Positions 24,643-32,828 are shown, counted from the stretch's first letter. The stretch: 42,901 bases of DNA from Nocardioides sp. ChNu-153 (GCF_030466625.1 NZ_JADEVT010000021.1:1-42901); one strand, 5' to 3'. Notes: a model not told the origin generated them from the letters alone. Translations and numbers: made by a program.

Positions 24643-25182
24643 TCAGGCCCCCGGTCGGGGGAGGTCGGTGCGGGGGGAGGCCCAGCGCGGGTCGGTGCGC
24701 ACGAGCCCGGCCACGGCGAGCACGAGCAGCAGCACCCCGGCCGCCGTCAGGTACGGCGCGGCGAGCGCCCAGCGCAGCAGCACGGGCTGGAAGCCGGTCA
24801 GGGCCATCGGGTCGTCGCCGTCGGCCACCACCCGGGCCTCGACCGTGCCGCCCGCGGCGGGGAGGTCCCCGCCGTACCGCTCGCTGACCGTCCCCTCGAC
24901 GGACTCCCGGTCACCGCCGGCCGGGGTCCACGTGGCCGCGCAGGTGCGAGGGCTGCCGGGCGGCGGGCCGGTGGTGCAGCGGGCGTCCTCGGCCACCGTG
25001 GCCGCGACGACGCGGGCGTCCGTCCAGCCCCGCGCCGCGGAGTGCACCAGCCACCACACGGGCGCGCCGACGAGCACGAGCACGGCGCCCAGCACCGCGA
25101 CGGCCTCGAGCGCGCGGACCAGCCCGGGCCGGCGCGGCGCGCGCAGGTGGACCGGTACGCCGCTCACCGGGCCGCCACTCAC
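24643..25182 (-). CDS. Two-helix membrane protein, DUF3592-like
   Basis: The protein has 179 aa. One helix lies at about 22-43 (AVAVLGAVLVLVGAPVWWLVHS) and a second near the C-terminus (LTAAGVLLLVLAVAGLV). A ~90-residue external domain between them has two Cys (DARCTT, RTCAAT). This is the layout of actinobacterial DUF3592-like proteins, but the assignment is tentative. GTG 25182 overlaps the stop of the upstream DUF402 gene as GTGA, so the two are translationally coupled. Confidence 0.7.
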   Translation of the reverse strand: MSGGPVSGVPVHLRAPRRPGLVRALEAVAVLGAVLVLVGAPVWWLVHSAARGWTDARVVAATVAEDARCTTGPPPGSPRTCAATWTPAGGDRESVEGTVSERYGGDLPAAGGTVEARVVADGDDPMALTGFQPVLLRWALAAPYLTAAGVLLLVLAVAGLVRTDPRWASPRTDLPRPGA

Positions 25183-25745
25183 CGGGCGCCGTCCTGCGCG
25201 TCCAGCACCCGACGCAGCGCCGCGAACCACGGCGCGGCGCTGCCCGCGTCGTACGGCGGGTCCCCGGCCGTGACCGCGGCCAGCACCTCGTCGCGGGAGC
25301 GCTCCGCCGCGGCCGCGACGTCCGCGGGGTAGCCGAGGGCGACCCGGTGCTCGGCGAACTCGTCCTCGTCGTCGACGTAGACCGTGCCGTCGTCGCGGCG
25401 CACCACGTCGAGGTCGAGGTCGACGGAGCGCAGGACGGGCACGGGGCCGGTGAGGTCCCACGTCGGCGGGGTCGCCATGTCGACGTAGAGGGCGCACCAG
25501 ATGCCCGGTGCGTGGAGCGCGACGACGCGGTGGTGCTGGGGGGAGAAGACGACGACCTTGTCGACCGCGGCGTCGAACTCGAGGCCGGGGCGCGCGTGCC
25601 GGGTGCCGGCCGGGGCGCCCAGCCACTCGCCGTACCGGTCGTGCCCGAGGTGCAACGCGTCGTACTCCCAGTGCGGCGCCCCGCCCCACTTCGTCATCGC
25701 GACGCGGACGCGGGTGCCGGGGGCGAGGTCGTGCACGGGGGACAT
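25179..25745 (-). CDS. DUF402-domain protein
   Basis: The protein has 188 aa. The DUF402 fold (FomD-like; family members include nucleoside-diphosphate phosphatases) shows HWEYDALHLG, the core ALYVDMATPPTWD, and VRSVDLDLDVVRRDDGTVYVDDEDEF, whose clustered acids would bind divalent metal. It is soluble. The ATG at 25745 is preceded by TACCTT 9 nt upstream, giving a very short leader. Its stop overlaps the start of the small membrane-protein gene. It starts 57 bp from the divergent O-antigen-ligase-like gene. The physiological substrate is unknown. Confidence 0.85.
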   Translation of the reverse strand: MSPVHDLAPGTRVRVAMTKWGGAPHWEYDALHLGHDRYGEWLGAPAGTRHARPGLEFDAAVDKVVVFSPQHHRVVALHAPGIWCALYVDMATPPTWDLTGPVPVLRSVDLDLDVVRRDDGTVYVDDEDEFAEHRVALGYPADVAAAAERSRDEVLAAVTAGDPPYDAGSAAPWFAALRRVLDAQDGAR

Positions 25746-25802
25746 GGTGGCCGCAAGGTACCCCGCGACGTCGCGTCCCGCCGGGCCGACACAATGGCTC
25801 CC

Positions 25803-27116
25803 GTGGTGCTCGGGGAGGTGGTGCTCGGTCGGCGCGCGTTCGCAGGGGCGCGCGACGCGTGGTCGTCGCTGCGGCATGAGCCGTGGCTGGCCGTGGCGGT
25901 GGTCGCCTCCTGCCTGGCGTTGTTCGACGCGGTGGTGCGGCTGAGCACGCGCAACCTGGTGACGGTCGTGCCGGCCTTCCTGGCCCTCGGGCTCGTCGCC
26001 CTGCACCGGGCGGGGGTGCGGCCGTCGGCGCTGCGGACGCCGCTCGACCTGGCGGTCGGGGCGGGGCTCGCGGCCGGCGGGGTCGCCTTCGTCGTCAACG
26101 GCCTGCACGGCGGGCGCCGGCTCGTGGAGTGCGCGGTGCTGGTGGCGGCGTTCTACCTCTTCGTCGGGGTGCAGCGGGCGTGGGCGCACGGGCGGACCGC
26201 GCTCGCGCTCACCGGCGCGCTGGCGGTGGGGATCGCCGCAGCGACCGCCGTCGCCCAGTGGGTGACGGGCGCCGACACCGGCTACTGCCGCGCCGAGATC
26301 GTCGGAGGAGCGGACAGCTGCCAGCGGGGCGACGCCGCCGTGCGGGCCGTCGGGACCCTGTCGAACCCCAACCTGCTCGCGCCCGTCCTCGTGCTGCTGG
26401 TGCCGGTCGGCTGCGTGGCGCTGCGGGCCGTCCTCGGGCGGCGGCGCGGCCGGGTCGCCGCCGCCTCGCTCGGCGTGCTCGGCGCGGCCGCGGTGGCGAC
26501 GACGCTGTCGCGCGGCGGGCTCGTCAGCCTCGGGGCGCTGGGCGTGGCCGCCCTCGCGCTGCGCTACCCGTCGCGGCGCACCCTCGTCGGCGCCGGCCTC
26601 GCCGTGGGCGCCGGCGTCGTCGTGGCGTTCGGGGCCCTGCTCGCCCGCTTCTCGATCGGCCCGCGCGCCGACGTCTACCGCGAGTCGCTCGGCCTCGTGC
26701 GCGAGCACGTGTGGGGCGTGGGGCTCGGGCGCTCCGGGCCGTTCATCGATGCCCGCGTGCCCGGCGACCAGCGCTTCTACCACTCCCACAACCTGTGGCT
26801 GACGTGGCTCGTCGAGGCCGGTACGGCGGGCCTCGCCGCCACCCTCTGGCTCACCCTCGCCGTGGTCCTCGTCGTCGTGCGGGGCGCCCGGCGCGGCGAC
26901 GCGCTCGTCGTCGCCGCCGGCTGCGGGCTCGCCGGGTTCGCGGTCATCAGCCTCTTCGACAACCCGGCCTTCCGGCAGTCCGTCGCCGTCCCGCTCTGGG
27001 CCGTCGTCGCCATCGCCGTCGCCCGCGAGGCGGTCCCGCGCCGCGGCGAGGACGAACCCGGGGCGGCCGGGCAGTTCGAGTCGAGGGCGAGGGATGCGGG
27101 GAGGGGTCGCGGCTAG
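25803..27116 (+). CDS. O-antigen ligase / polymerase-like membrane protein (Wzy_C)
   Basis: The protein has 437 aa with about 10-12 hydrophobic segments. The large periplasmic loop near residue 300-330 carries the family motif FYHSHNLWLTWLVEAG (H-x-HN), the site used by O-antigen ligases and bicarbonate-transporter-like polymerases. GTLSNPNLLAPVLVLLVPV and TLSRGGLVSL are also typical. GTG 25803 is chosen because CACAAT lies 7 nt upstream; an in-frame ATG at 25794 overlaps that hexamer. It probably polymerises or ligates a surface glycan. It ends just before the palindromic repeat array. Confidence 0.85.
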   Translation: MVLGEVVLGRRAFAGARDAWSSLRHEPWLAVAVVASCLALFDAVVRLSTRNLVTVVPAFLALGLVALHRAGVRPSALRTPLDLAVGAGLAAGGVAFVVNGLHGGRRLVECAVLVAAFYLFVGVQRAWAHGRTALALTGALAVGIAAATAVAQWVTGADTGYCRAEIVGGADSCQRGDAAVRAVGTLSNPNLLAPVLVLLVPVGCVALRAVLGRRRGRVAAASLGVLGAAAVATTLSRGGLVSLGALGVAALALRYPSRRTLVGAGLAVGAGVVVAFGALLARFSIGPRADVYRESLGLVREHVWGVGLGRSGPFIDARVPGDQRFYHSHNLWLTWLVEAGTAGLAATLWLTLAVVLVVVRGARRGDALVVAAGCGLAGFAVISLFDNPAFRQSVAVPLWAVVAIAVAREAVPRRGEDEPGAAGQFESRARDAGRGRG

Positions 27117-27178
27117 CCGCGCTGCTGGTGGTCGAGGTGGCCGCCCCGGCGGCCCTCGAGACACGCCGGGACACGCTG

Positions 27179-27223
27179 GGCGCGGTGTCAGCGGTAGTCG
27201 AGCACTATCGGTGACACCGCGCC
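27179..27223. terminator. Long near-perfect hairpin after the O-antigen-ligase gene
   Basis: GGCGCGGTGTCA (27179-27190) pairs perfectly with TGACACCGCGCC (27212-27223). After one G-G mismatch, CGGTAGT (27192-27198) pairs with ACTATCG (27204-27210) through one wobble, leaving a 5-nt loop. It starts 63 nt after the stop codon, with no T-tract. It may be a terminator or an independent repeat element. Confidence 0.65.
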
Positions 27224-27290
27224 GCGGAGCTGGGGACTCGCGCGGGTACGACGGCGTACGACGGCGGTCCAGGCGGCTGCGCCGTGCGCT

Positions 27291-27501
27291 GGGGGTCGAG
27301 GTGGCCGCGGGCGTTCCGGTGGTCGGGGTGGCCGCGCGCATTCGGTGGTTGAGGTGGGTGCGCTAGCACCCCTCGAAACCACGCCGTGACATGCCGGTGG
27401 TTGAGGTGGCCGCGGGCGTCCCGGTGGTTGAGGTGGCCGCGCGCACTCCGGTGGTTGAGGTGGGTGCGCTAGCACCCCTCGAAACCACGCCTGGACATGC
27501 C
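27291..27501. repeat. 105/106-bp tandem duplication within the left array
   Basis: Copy one (27291-27395) and copy two (27396-27501) align end to end with few differences. Each contains two half-units, one full 39-bp palindrome and a tail ending GACATGCC. Confidence 0.9.
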
Positions 27502-27552
27502 GGTGGCCCCGCCACGTGGTGCTGGGGTGGCGGGTCGGCAGGGCTGGCGGTG

Positions 27553-29100
27553 CTAGTCGAGCGGTGTGGTGCCGGTCGAGTCGACGGCGTAGCGGAGCCC
27601 GTGGGGGCTGGTCCAGATGTAGGTGCCGAGCGCGTCGCGGTGGTAGCGCCATCGCTGGTCGGGCGGATGCTCGGCGAGTGGGTCGATGCCGGGTGGGTCG
27701 TCGCTCGGTGGGCTGGCCCCCGTGGGTGACGGGTGGGTCTTGGCTCGGTGCTCGCCTCGGCACAGTGGCGCGAGGTTGCTGGTGGAGGTCTGGGCGGCGC
27801 CGGGTGCTGCTTCCCACCGGTAGGGCCGGGTGTGGTCGAGGTCGAGTCCCCTGGCTGGTCGCCCGCAGTAGGGGAAGGCGCAGGTGGGCCGGTCGAGGCG
27901 GACGCGGTCGGCGATGCGGTCGGGGATCTCGTAGGCGTCGACCGCGACGTGCTCGCTGAGGTCGATGACCGGCTTCACGACGACCTGCGTGCCGGGCGTG
28001 CGGCACCAGTCGCGGACCTGGTCGGCGGTGATGAGGGCGCGGGTGTTGTCGAGGCGGGCGAGGTCGATCCCGGTGCCACCGGTCGCGGTGTCGATGGTGG
28101 GCCCGTCACCGTTGCGGTGCGAGGCGATCGCGGCGTCGTTGAGGTGGACGTAGAGCACGACCTGCCGTGCGGGTGTCCGAGTAGCGGCAACGGGCGCCCC
28201 GCCATGGTCGGCGGCCGCAGTGGACTCGTCGGTCGCGCCAGCGGCGGTGGTCGCGCCGTAAAGGTCGAGTGCGGTCTGGCGGCGGGCGAGCTCGCCGAGG
28301 GCCATGGAGCGGCGGACGTCGAGGTCGGCGTCGCAGCCCGCGGCGGCGAGGTCGGCAGCCACTCGTTGGACGGCACCCTGCAGGTCGAGGGCGTCAGCGA
28401 GATCGAGGGTGCCGTGGACGGGCACGACCCCGGTCCAGGGTGAGGCGGCGTCGACGGGGGTGGTCTCGATGGTGAAGTAGCGGCCGGCGTCCGCATCCGC
28501 CCGGTCGAGCTCGGCGTTCTCGGGGTCGAACCGGGCGACGGCCTCGGCGACGAGGCGCTCGACGGTCGGCATGGTGGCGCGGTGCGCGACGGGCGCGAGG
28601 TTGCGGTCGACGAAGTCCGCGCCCTCGCGAGTGAGGGTGCGGGTGAGGGTGGCGATCTTCCTCGCGCGCCACACCGGCAGCGCCTGCTTCTGCGTCAGGG
28701 GGTCGGCCCCGGCGAGGACACGGTCCCAGAGGCGGGGGAGGCGGTGGCGCAGCTCGATGGCGTCACCGACGAGCGGTCGGCCGGAGGTGACGGAGCGGCC
28801 GAGGGCTGCGGAGATCTCGTAGAGGCAGAACTCCGAGACCAACGGCGCGCCGGGGCCACCGAGCTCGAGGAACCGGTCGCCACCCGGTACCGACCTGGGG
28901 TCTTCGGTCCAAATTCCGAGCGGGCCGATGGGGTCGCCCACGGTGCCGTCGGTGTGGGCGTCGGCCCAGTCGGCGACCGCGACGAACGCCGCCACCTCCG
29001 CAGCGCGCTGGGTCGCTGCAGCGGCTCGGGCGGTCGCGAGCAGCGCCGTCGAGTCGATGGCCGGTGGGGCCTCGACGACGGCGGTGCTCGGGTGGTTCAT
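27553..29100 (-). CDS. DUF222 / 13E12-family HNH endonuclease
   Basis: The protein has 515 aa. A helical DUF222 N-terminal domain (about 1-330) precedes a C-terminal HNH nuclease. Zinc/catalytic residues are seen as C407 and C412 (CAFPYC), the LDLDH motif with H423, N442 (NLAPLC), C447 and H451/H456 (CRGEHRAKTH). This is the family of mycobacterial REP13E12 proteins, whose function is not established. The core looks intact. The ATG at 29100 is preceded by TAGCGT with a 7-nt spacer (29108-29113), so the mRNA is probably leaderless. The gene is bracketed on both sides by palindromic-repeat arrays in opposite orientation. By eye it is slightly less GC-rich than its neighbours. Confidence 0.88.
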   Translation of the reverse strand: MNHPSTAVVEAPPAIDSTALLATARAAAATQRAAEVAAFVAVADWADAHTDGTVGDPIGPLGIWTEDPRSVPGGDRFLELGGPGAPLVSEFCLYEISAALGRSVTSGRPLVGDAIELRHRLPRLWDRVLAGADPLTQKQALPVWRARKIATLTRTLTREGADFVDRNLAPVAHRATMPTVERLVAEAVARFDPENAELDRADADAGRYFTIETTPVDAASPWTGVVPVHGTLDLADALDLQGAVQRVAADLAAAGCDADLDVRRSMALGELARRQTALDLYGATTAAGATDESTAAADHGGAPVAATRTPARQVVLYVHLNDAAIASHRNGDGPTIDTATGGTGIDLARLDNTRALITADQVRDWCRTPGTQVVVKPVIDLSEHVAVDAYEIPDRIADRVRLDRPTCAFPYCGRPARGLDLDHTRPYRWEAAPGAAQTSTSNLAPLCRGEHRAKTHPSPTGASPPSDDPPGIDPLAEHPPDQRWRYHRDALGTYIWTSPHGLRYAVDSTGTTPLD

Positions 29101-29585
29101 GCCGACAACGCTAGGGGCGACCACCGACAGTTTCGGCCCGGAGAGCGGGGGCTGGGGAAAGAAGATCAAGGAATCTGAGCGTCGCCAGAGCCCCTCGGTC
29201 GGCGACCGTTCTCGAGGTGGTTTCGAGGGCCGCCGGGGCGGCCGCCTCAACCACCGAACGGGGCGGCGACCCCGACCACCGAACGGGGGCGGCCACCTCG
29301 ACCACCGGCCTGTCCGCCCCGGTGACACGGATCGCGGCGATCTCCGCCGCGAGGCCCTGCTTGGCGGTCGGCCCGGGCGGGTTCGCCGCGATCGGGGCTG
29401 GTGCGCACCTTCGCCCGTGGTTTCGAGGGCCGCCGGGGCGGCCACCTCAACCACCGAATGCGGGGCGGCCACCTCGACCACCGAAGGGCCGCCGGGGCGG
29501 CCATCGAAACCACCGGACGACGGCCACCCACCCCCCGAACGCACCGCACCCACCCCGCCCCCCGACGTACCGCCGCCGAAGAGAC
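29101..29585. repeat. Right palindromic (REP-like) array and HNH gene upstream region
   Basis: Two full 39-bp units (29217-29255 and 29417-29455, exactly 200 bp apart) read GTGGTTTCGAGGG ... CCTCAACCACC around a GCCGCCGGGGCGGC centre. Partial units follow at about 29265-29280, 29290-29307, 29465-29483 and 29485-29515. All full units point opposite to those of the left array. The HNH -10 element TAGCGT lies at the gene-proximal edge (complement of 29108-29113). No coding sequence is supported here. Confidence 0.85.
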
Positions 29586-29632
29586 GAACGGGCGCCCCGG
29601 GACCCTCGCGCGAGGGTCCGGGACGCCCGTTC
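29586..29632 (-). terminator. Strong hairpin ending the SDR/monooxygenase operon
   Basis: The arm starting GAACGGGCG at 29586 pairs with the arm ending CGCCCGTTC at 29632 through about 21 bp, with one mismatch, one bulge and a CG loop. It lies 48 nt beyond the SDR stop codon and is followed on that strand by the pyrimidine run CGTCTCTTC. Confidence 0.75.
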
Positions 29633-29679
29633 TCGGCCGCGCGGGGACGGCCGGGTGTGGGGGACGGGTCAGCAGGGGG

Positions 29680-30504
29680 TCAGGGCATCATGCGCTTCGC
29701 GCCGGCGGCGAAGACGTCCTGGTAGCGCGCGCCGAGGAGCTTGCCGACGGTGTGGAGCGCGTGGGCGTCGGCGCCGATGAGCAGGCGCGGCTGGTTGCGC
29801 AGGATGGCGCGGACGATGACGCGGCCCGCCTCCTCCGAGGTGGTGCGCGCCAGCTTCTTGTCGAAGAACTTGGTGAGCGTCTCGTGGTCGCCGTCGGCGG
29901 TGACGCGGCCGTTGCGCACGATGCCGGTCTTGATGCCGCCGGGGTGCACGGCGGTCACGCCGACCTTGTGCTTGGAGATGAGCATCTCCTCGCGCAGGGC
30001 CTCGGTGAAGCCGCGCACGGCGTACTTCGTCGCGTTGTAGAGCGTCTGGCTCGGCATGGAGATGAGCCCGAACAGCGACGAGATGTTGACGACGTGGGCG
30101 TCACCGGAGGCGATGAGGTGCGGCAGGAACTCCTTGGTGCCGTTGACGACACCCCAGAAGTTGATGCCGACGATCCACTCCATCTCCTCGTAGGTCATGT
30201 TCTCGAAGTCGCCCGACATCGAGACGCCGGCGTTGTTCATCACGACGTTGACGCGGCCGAACTGCTCGGCCACGGCTCCGGCGTACGACGCCACGGCGTC
30301 GCGGTCGGCGACGTCGAGGCGGTCGGAGCGCACGGCCCGCGCGCCGGCGGCCTTGACGAGGTCGACGGTCTCGGCCAGGCCGGCCTCGTTGACGTCGGAG
30401 ATGGCGAGGTGCGCGCCGCGACCGGCCACGTTCACCGCCGTGGCGCGTCCGATGCCGGAACCGGCACCGGTGATCACCACGACCTTGTCGTCCAGGGTCT
30501 TCAT
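29680..30504 (-). CDS. Short-chain dehydrogenase/reductase (SDR)
   Basis: The protein has 274 aa. The classical SDR features are the cofactor site TGAGSGIG (12-19), the acidic D after strand two (ISDVN, suggesting NAD(H)), NNAG at about 90, the catalytic Ser in NISSLFG, and YNATK as the YxxxK pair. The ATG at 30504 overlaps the monooxygenase stop (ATGA), so the two are co-translated. In this operon it probably oxidises the alcohol released from an ester, or reduces a ketone substrate of the monooxygenase; that is inference from gene order. A strong hairpin follows. Confidence 0.9.
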   Translation of the reverse strand: MKTLDDKVVVITGAGSGIGRATAVNVAGRGAHLAISDVNEAGLAETVDLVKAAGARAVRSDRLDVADRDAVASYAGAVAEQFGRVNVVMNNAGVSMSGDFENMTYEEMEWIVGINFWGVVNGTKEFLPHLIASGDAHVVNISSLFGLISMPSQTLYNATKYAVRGFTEALREEMLISKHKVGVTAVHPGGIKTGIVRNGRVTADGDHETLTKFFDKKLARTTSEEAGRVIVRAILRNQPRLLIGADAHALHTVGKLLGARYQDVFAAGAKRMMP

Positions 30505-32084
30505 GCGGGCACGACCTCTCGCTCGGTGGGGGCGCCGGGGGTGGGTCCCGGCGGGGTGGTGGGCTCCGGGACGGGCCCGGTCACACGGTAGGCACGGGTG
30601 TCGAAGCGCGACAGGCCGAGCCGGAAGTTGAAGGTGGAGCGCGGCCACAGGGTGGTGTTGCGGCCGTGCTCGTCGAGGTACCAGCTCGCGCAGCCGCCGG
30701 TGCTCCACACGGTGCGGCCCATGCGCCGGTGCAGGCTGTGGTTCCACGCGGCCTGGGCGTCGGGGCGGGGCTCGATCGCGGCGTACGAGTTGCGGGCCAT
30801 GACGCGCAGGGCGTCGCGGATGTAGGCGACCTGCGACTCGATGATGAAGACCATCGACGAGTGGCCCAGGCCCGTGTTGGGGCCGACGACCTGGAACAGG
30901 TTGGGGAACCCGGCGATGGTCGTGCCGCGGTAGGCCTGCATGCCCGACTCGGCCCACGTGTCCGCCAGCGAGCGGCCCTCGCGGCCCACGATGTGGTGGG
31001 CGATCGGCTGGTCGGTCGTGTGGAAGCCGGTGGCCACGACGAGCACGTCGATCTCGCGCTCCGTGCCGTCGGCGGTGACGACGCCGGTCGGCGTGATCCG
31101 CGCGATGCGGTCGGTGACGAGCTCGGTGTTGTCGGCGGCGAGCGCCGGGTAGTACGCGTTCGAGATGAGCACGCGCTTGCAGCCGAACTTGAAGTCGGGC
31201 GTCACCTTGCGGCGCAACTCGGGGTCGTCGATGGCCTTGCGGATGTTGGCCTTCGCCAGCAGCTCGGCGGGCTTGGCGATGTCGGGCGCCACGGTGAAGG
31301 CGGGCACGTAGGTCTCGCGGCCCCAGTAGATGGCCGTGCGGTAGAGCTTCTGCAGGCCCGGCACGGCGCGCAGCGCGAGGCGCTCGAACGCCGGGTAGGT
31401 GCGGTCGTGGCGCGGCATGACCCAGGGCGCGGTGCGCTGGTAGACGTCGAGGTGGCCCGCGACCTTCTGCAGCTCGGGCACGATCTGGATGGCCGAGGCC
31501 CCCGTGCCGATCACCGCGATGCGCTTGCCGGCCAGGTCGACGTCGTGGTTCCAGCGGGCCGAGTGGAAGATCTCGCCGCCGAAGTCGTCGATGCCCTCGA
31601 TGTCCGGCAGCTTGGGCTCGGACAGGCCGCCGGCCCCGGAGACCAGTACGTCGGCACTCAGCTCGCCCGCGGAGGTGCGGACCTTCCAGCGCGCGACCGA
31701 GGCGTCCCACTCGGCGTGGTCGACGCTGGTGCCGAACCGGAAGCGGTCGAGCACGCCGGAGCGCTCGGCGACGCCGTCGAGGTAGGCCTTGATCTCCGGC
31801 TGCGCCGAGAAGGAGCGCGACCAGTCGTTCGGCGCGAAGGAGAAGCTGTAGAGCTGGCTGGGCACGTCGCAGGCCGCACCGGGGTAGGTGTTGTCGCGCC
31901 ACGTGCCGCCGACCGAGTCGCCCTTGTCGACCACGAGGAAGTCGCGGCCGTCCTCGGCCAGGCCGATGGCCGTGGCGAGGCCGGCGAACCCGGCGCCGAC
32001 GACGAGGACGTCGACGTGGGCGGGCAGGGGCCCGGTGTGCCCGGGGGAGCCGGCGTGGCTGCCGGTCGTCGTCGCGTTGGTCAT
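30501..32084 (-). CDS. Flavin-containing / Baeyer-Villiger-type monooxygenase
   Basis: The protein has 527 aa. The FAD Rossmann site VVGAGFAGLA is at about 28-37, then SVGGTWRDNTYPG. The Baeyer-Villiger fingerprint FxGxxxHxxxW is met exactly by FGGEIFHSARW. The NADPH site is IGTGASA, and VLVVATGFHTT closes the core. It uses NADPH and O2 to insert oxygen next to a carbonyl or to oxygenate heteroatoms. ATG 32084 is chosen because a TTGACT-N17-CACGGT promoter places its -10 seven nt upstream. A Pro-rich tail overlaps the SDR start. The FMO, SDR and nearby lipase-like gene recall the mycobacterial mymA operon. Confidence 0.9.
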   Translation of the reverse strand: MTNATTTGSHAGSPGHTGPLPAHVDVLVVGAGFAGLATAIGLAEDGRDFLVVDKGDSVGGTWRDNTYPGAACDVPSQLYSFSFAPNDWSRSFSAQPEIKAYLDGVAERSGVLDRFRFGTSVDHAEWDASVARWKVRTSAGELSADVLVSGAGGLSEPKLPDIEGIDDFGGEIFHSARWNHDVDLAGKRIAVIGTGASAIQIVPELQKVAGHLDVYQRTAPWVMPRHDRTYPAFERLALRAVPGLQKLYRTAIYWGRETYVPAFTVAPDIAKPAELLAKANIRKAIDDPELRRKVTPDFKFGCKRVLISNAYYPALAADNTELVTDRIARITPTGVVTADGTEREIDVLVVATGFHTTDQPIAHHIVGREGRSLADTWAESGMQAYRGTTIAGFPNLFQVVGPNTGLGHSSMVFIIESQVAYIRDALRVMARNSYAAIEPRPDAQAAWNHSLHRRMGRTVWSTGGCASWYLDEHGRNTTLWPRSTFNFRLGLSRFDTRAYRVTGPVPEPTTPPGPTPGAPTEREVVPA

Positions 32085-32155
32085 GAGGGCAACCGTGACA
32101 CGCTGTTGAACCCAAGTCAATAGCCAATTGGAACGACGTTCAGTAGGGTGCTCCC
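32085..32155. promoter_or_regulatory. Divergent promoters and candidate TetR operator
   Basis: The minus strand has TTGACT (complement 32115-32120), 17 nt, CACGGT (complement 32092-32097), then 7 nt to the monooxygenase ATG. The plus strand has TAGGGT (32144-32149) 6 nt before the TetR ATG. The imperfect palindrome TTGAACCCAAGTCAA (32106-32120) overlaps the monooxygenase -35. CCAATTGG and AACGACGTT further along are other symmetric candidates for regulator binding. Confidence 0.65.
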
Positions 32156-32824
32156 ATGACTGTGACGAGCGGTTCGGCCGGCGGGGGACGGGTGCGCCTG
32201 GCCCCGGCGGAGCGTCGCGAGCAGCTGCTCGACCTCGGGGTCGAGCTCCTCTCGACGCGCGACCTCGACGAGCTCTCCATCGACCTGCTGGCCGAGAAGG
32301 CCGGCATCTCGCGCGGGCTGCTCTACCACTACTTCGGCAACAAGCAGGAGTTCCACGAGGCCGTCGTGCGCCGCGCGGCGGACGGTCTCATCGCCGTCAC
32401 CGCGCCCGTCGCCGAGGGTGACATGGGCACCCGCCTGCTCGTCTCGCTCGACCGCTACCTCGGCTTCGTCGAGGAGAACCACCGCGGCTACGTCTCGCTC
32501 AAGCGCGCCGCCAACGGCAGCAACTCCGTCATGCGCGAGATCTACGAGGAGGCGCGCGCGGCGCTGACCGACCGCATCTTCGACACCGCCGGGGCCGACG
32601 GCCTCGCCGAGTTCGGGGTCGTGGACTCGCCGTCGGTCCGCATGATGGTGCGCGGCTGGGCCGTGCTCGTCGAGGACGTCGTCATCCACTGGGTCGACGA
32701 CCCGTCCGGCATCACCCGCGACGACCTGCTCGCCTCGCTCGCCGCGATGCTCGCCCACGTGGCGACCAGCGCGCCGCCGGTGACCGTCGCCCCCGCCACG
32801 CCCCCCGCGTCCCCGGAGGCCTGA
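32156..32824 (+). CDS. TetR-family transcriptional regulator
   Basis: The protein has 222 aa. The N-terminal helix-turn-helix is at about 25-70 (LSIDLLAEKAGISRGLLYHYFGNKQEFHEAV, with the TetR-typical LYHYF). The remaining helices form the ligand/dimer domain, with an Ala/Pro-rich tail. The ATG at 32156 has TAGGGT six nt upstream, so the transcript is leaderless. It most likely represses the divergent monooxygenase-SDR operon and its own operon, responding to a pathway substrate. The esterase gene starts 4 nt after its stop. Confidence 0.9.
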   Translation: MTVTSGSAGGGRVRLAPAERREQLLDLGVELLSTRDLDELSIDLLAEKAGISRGLLYHYFGNKQEFHEAVVRRAADGLIAVTAPVAEGDMGTRLLVSLDRYLGFVEENHRGYVSLKRAANGSNSVMREIYEEARAALTDRIFDTAGADGLAEFGVVDSPSVRMMVRGWAVLVEDVVIHWVDDPSGITRDDLLASLAAMLAHVATSAPPVTVAPATPPASPEA

Positions 32825-32828
32825 GCCC

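Larger units (their letters stand above)
27117..27552. repeat. Left palindromic (REP-like) array, 436 nt without a gene
   Basis: Two complete 39-bp units (27344-27382 and 27450-27488) each read GGTGGTTGAGG ... CCTCGAAACCAC around a GTGCGCTAGCAC centre. A diverged unit is at 27127-27164. Half-units (the GGTGG(T/C)(T/C)GAGGTGG arm) occur at about 27291, 27318, 27396 and 27423. All run in the same direction, the reverse of those on the other side of the HNH gene. A separate long hairpin lies at 27179-27223. No convincing coding sequence is present. Confidence 0.85.

Noticed and set aside
27188..28006. Minus-strand frame through the left repeat array
   Set aside because: It is low-complexity (His/Arg/Pro), runs through repeats, and overlaps the well-supported HNH frame.
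27117..29585. CRISPR array
   Set aside because: The repeats are palindromes of varying completeness with irregular spacing and opposite orientation on the two sides; no uniform spacers and no cas genes.
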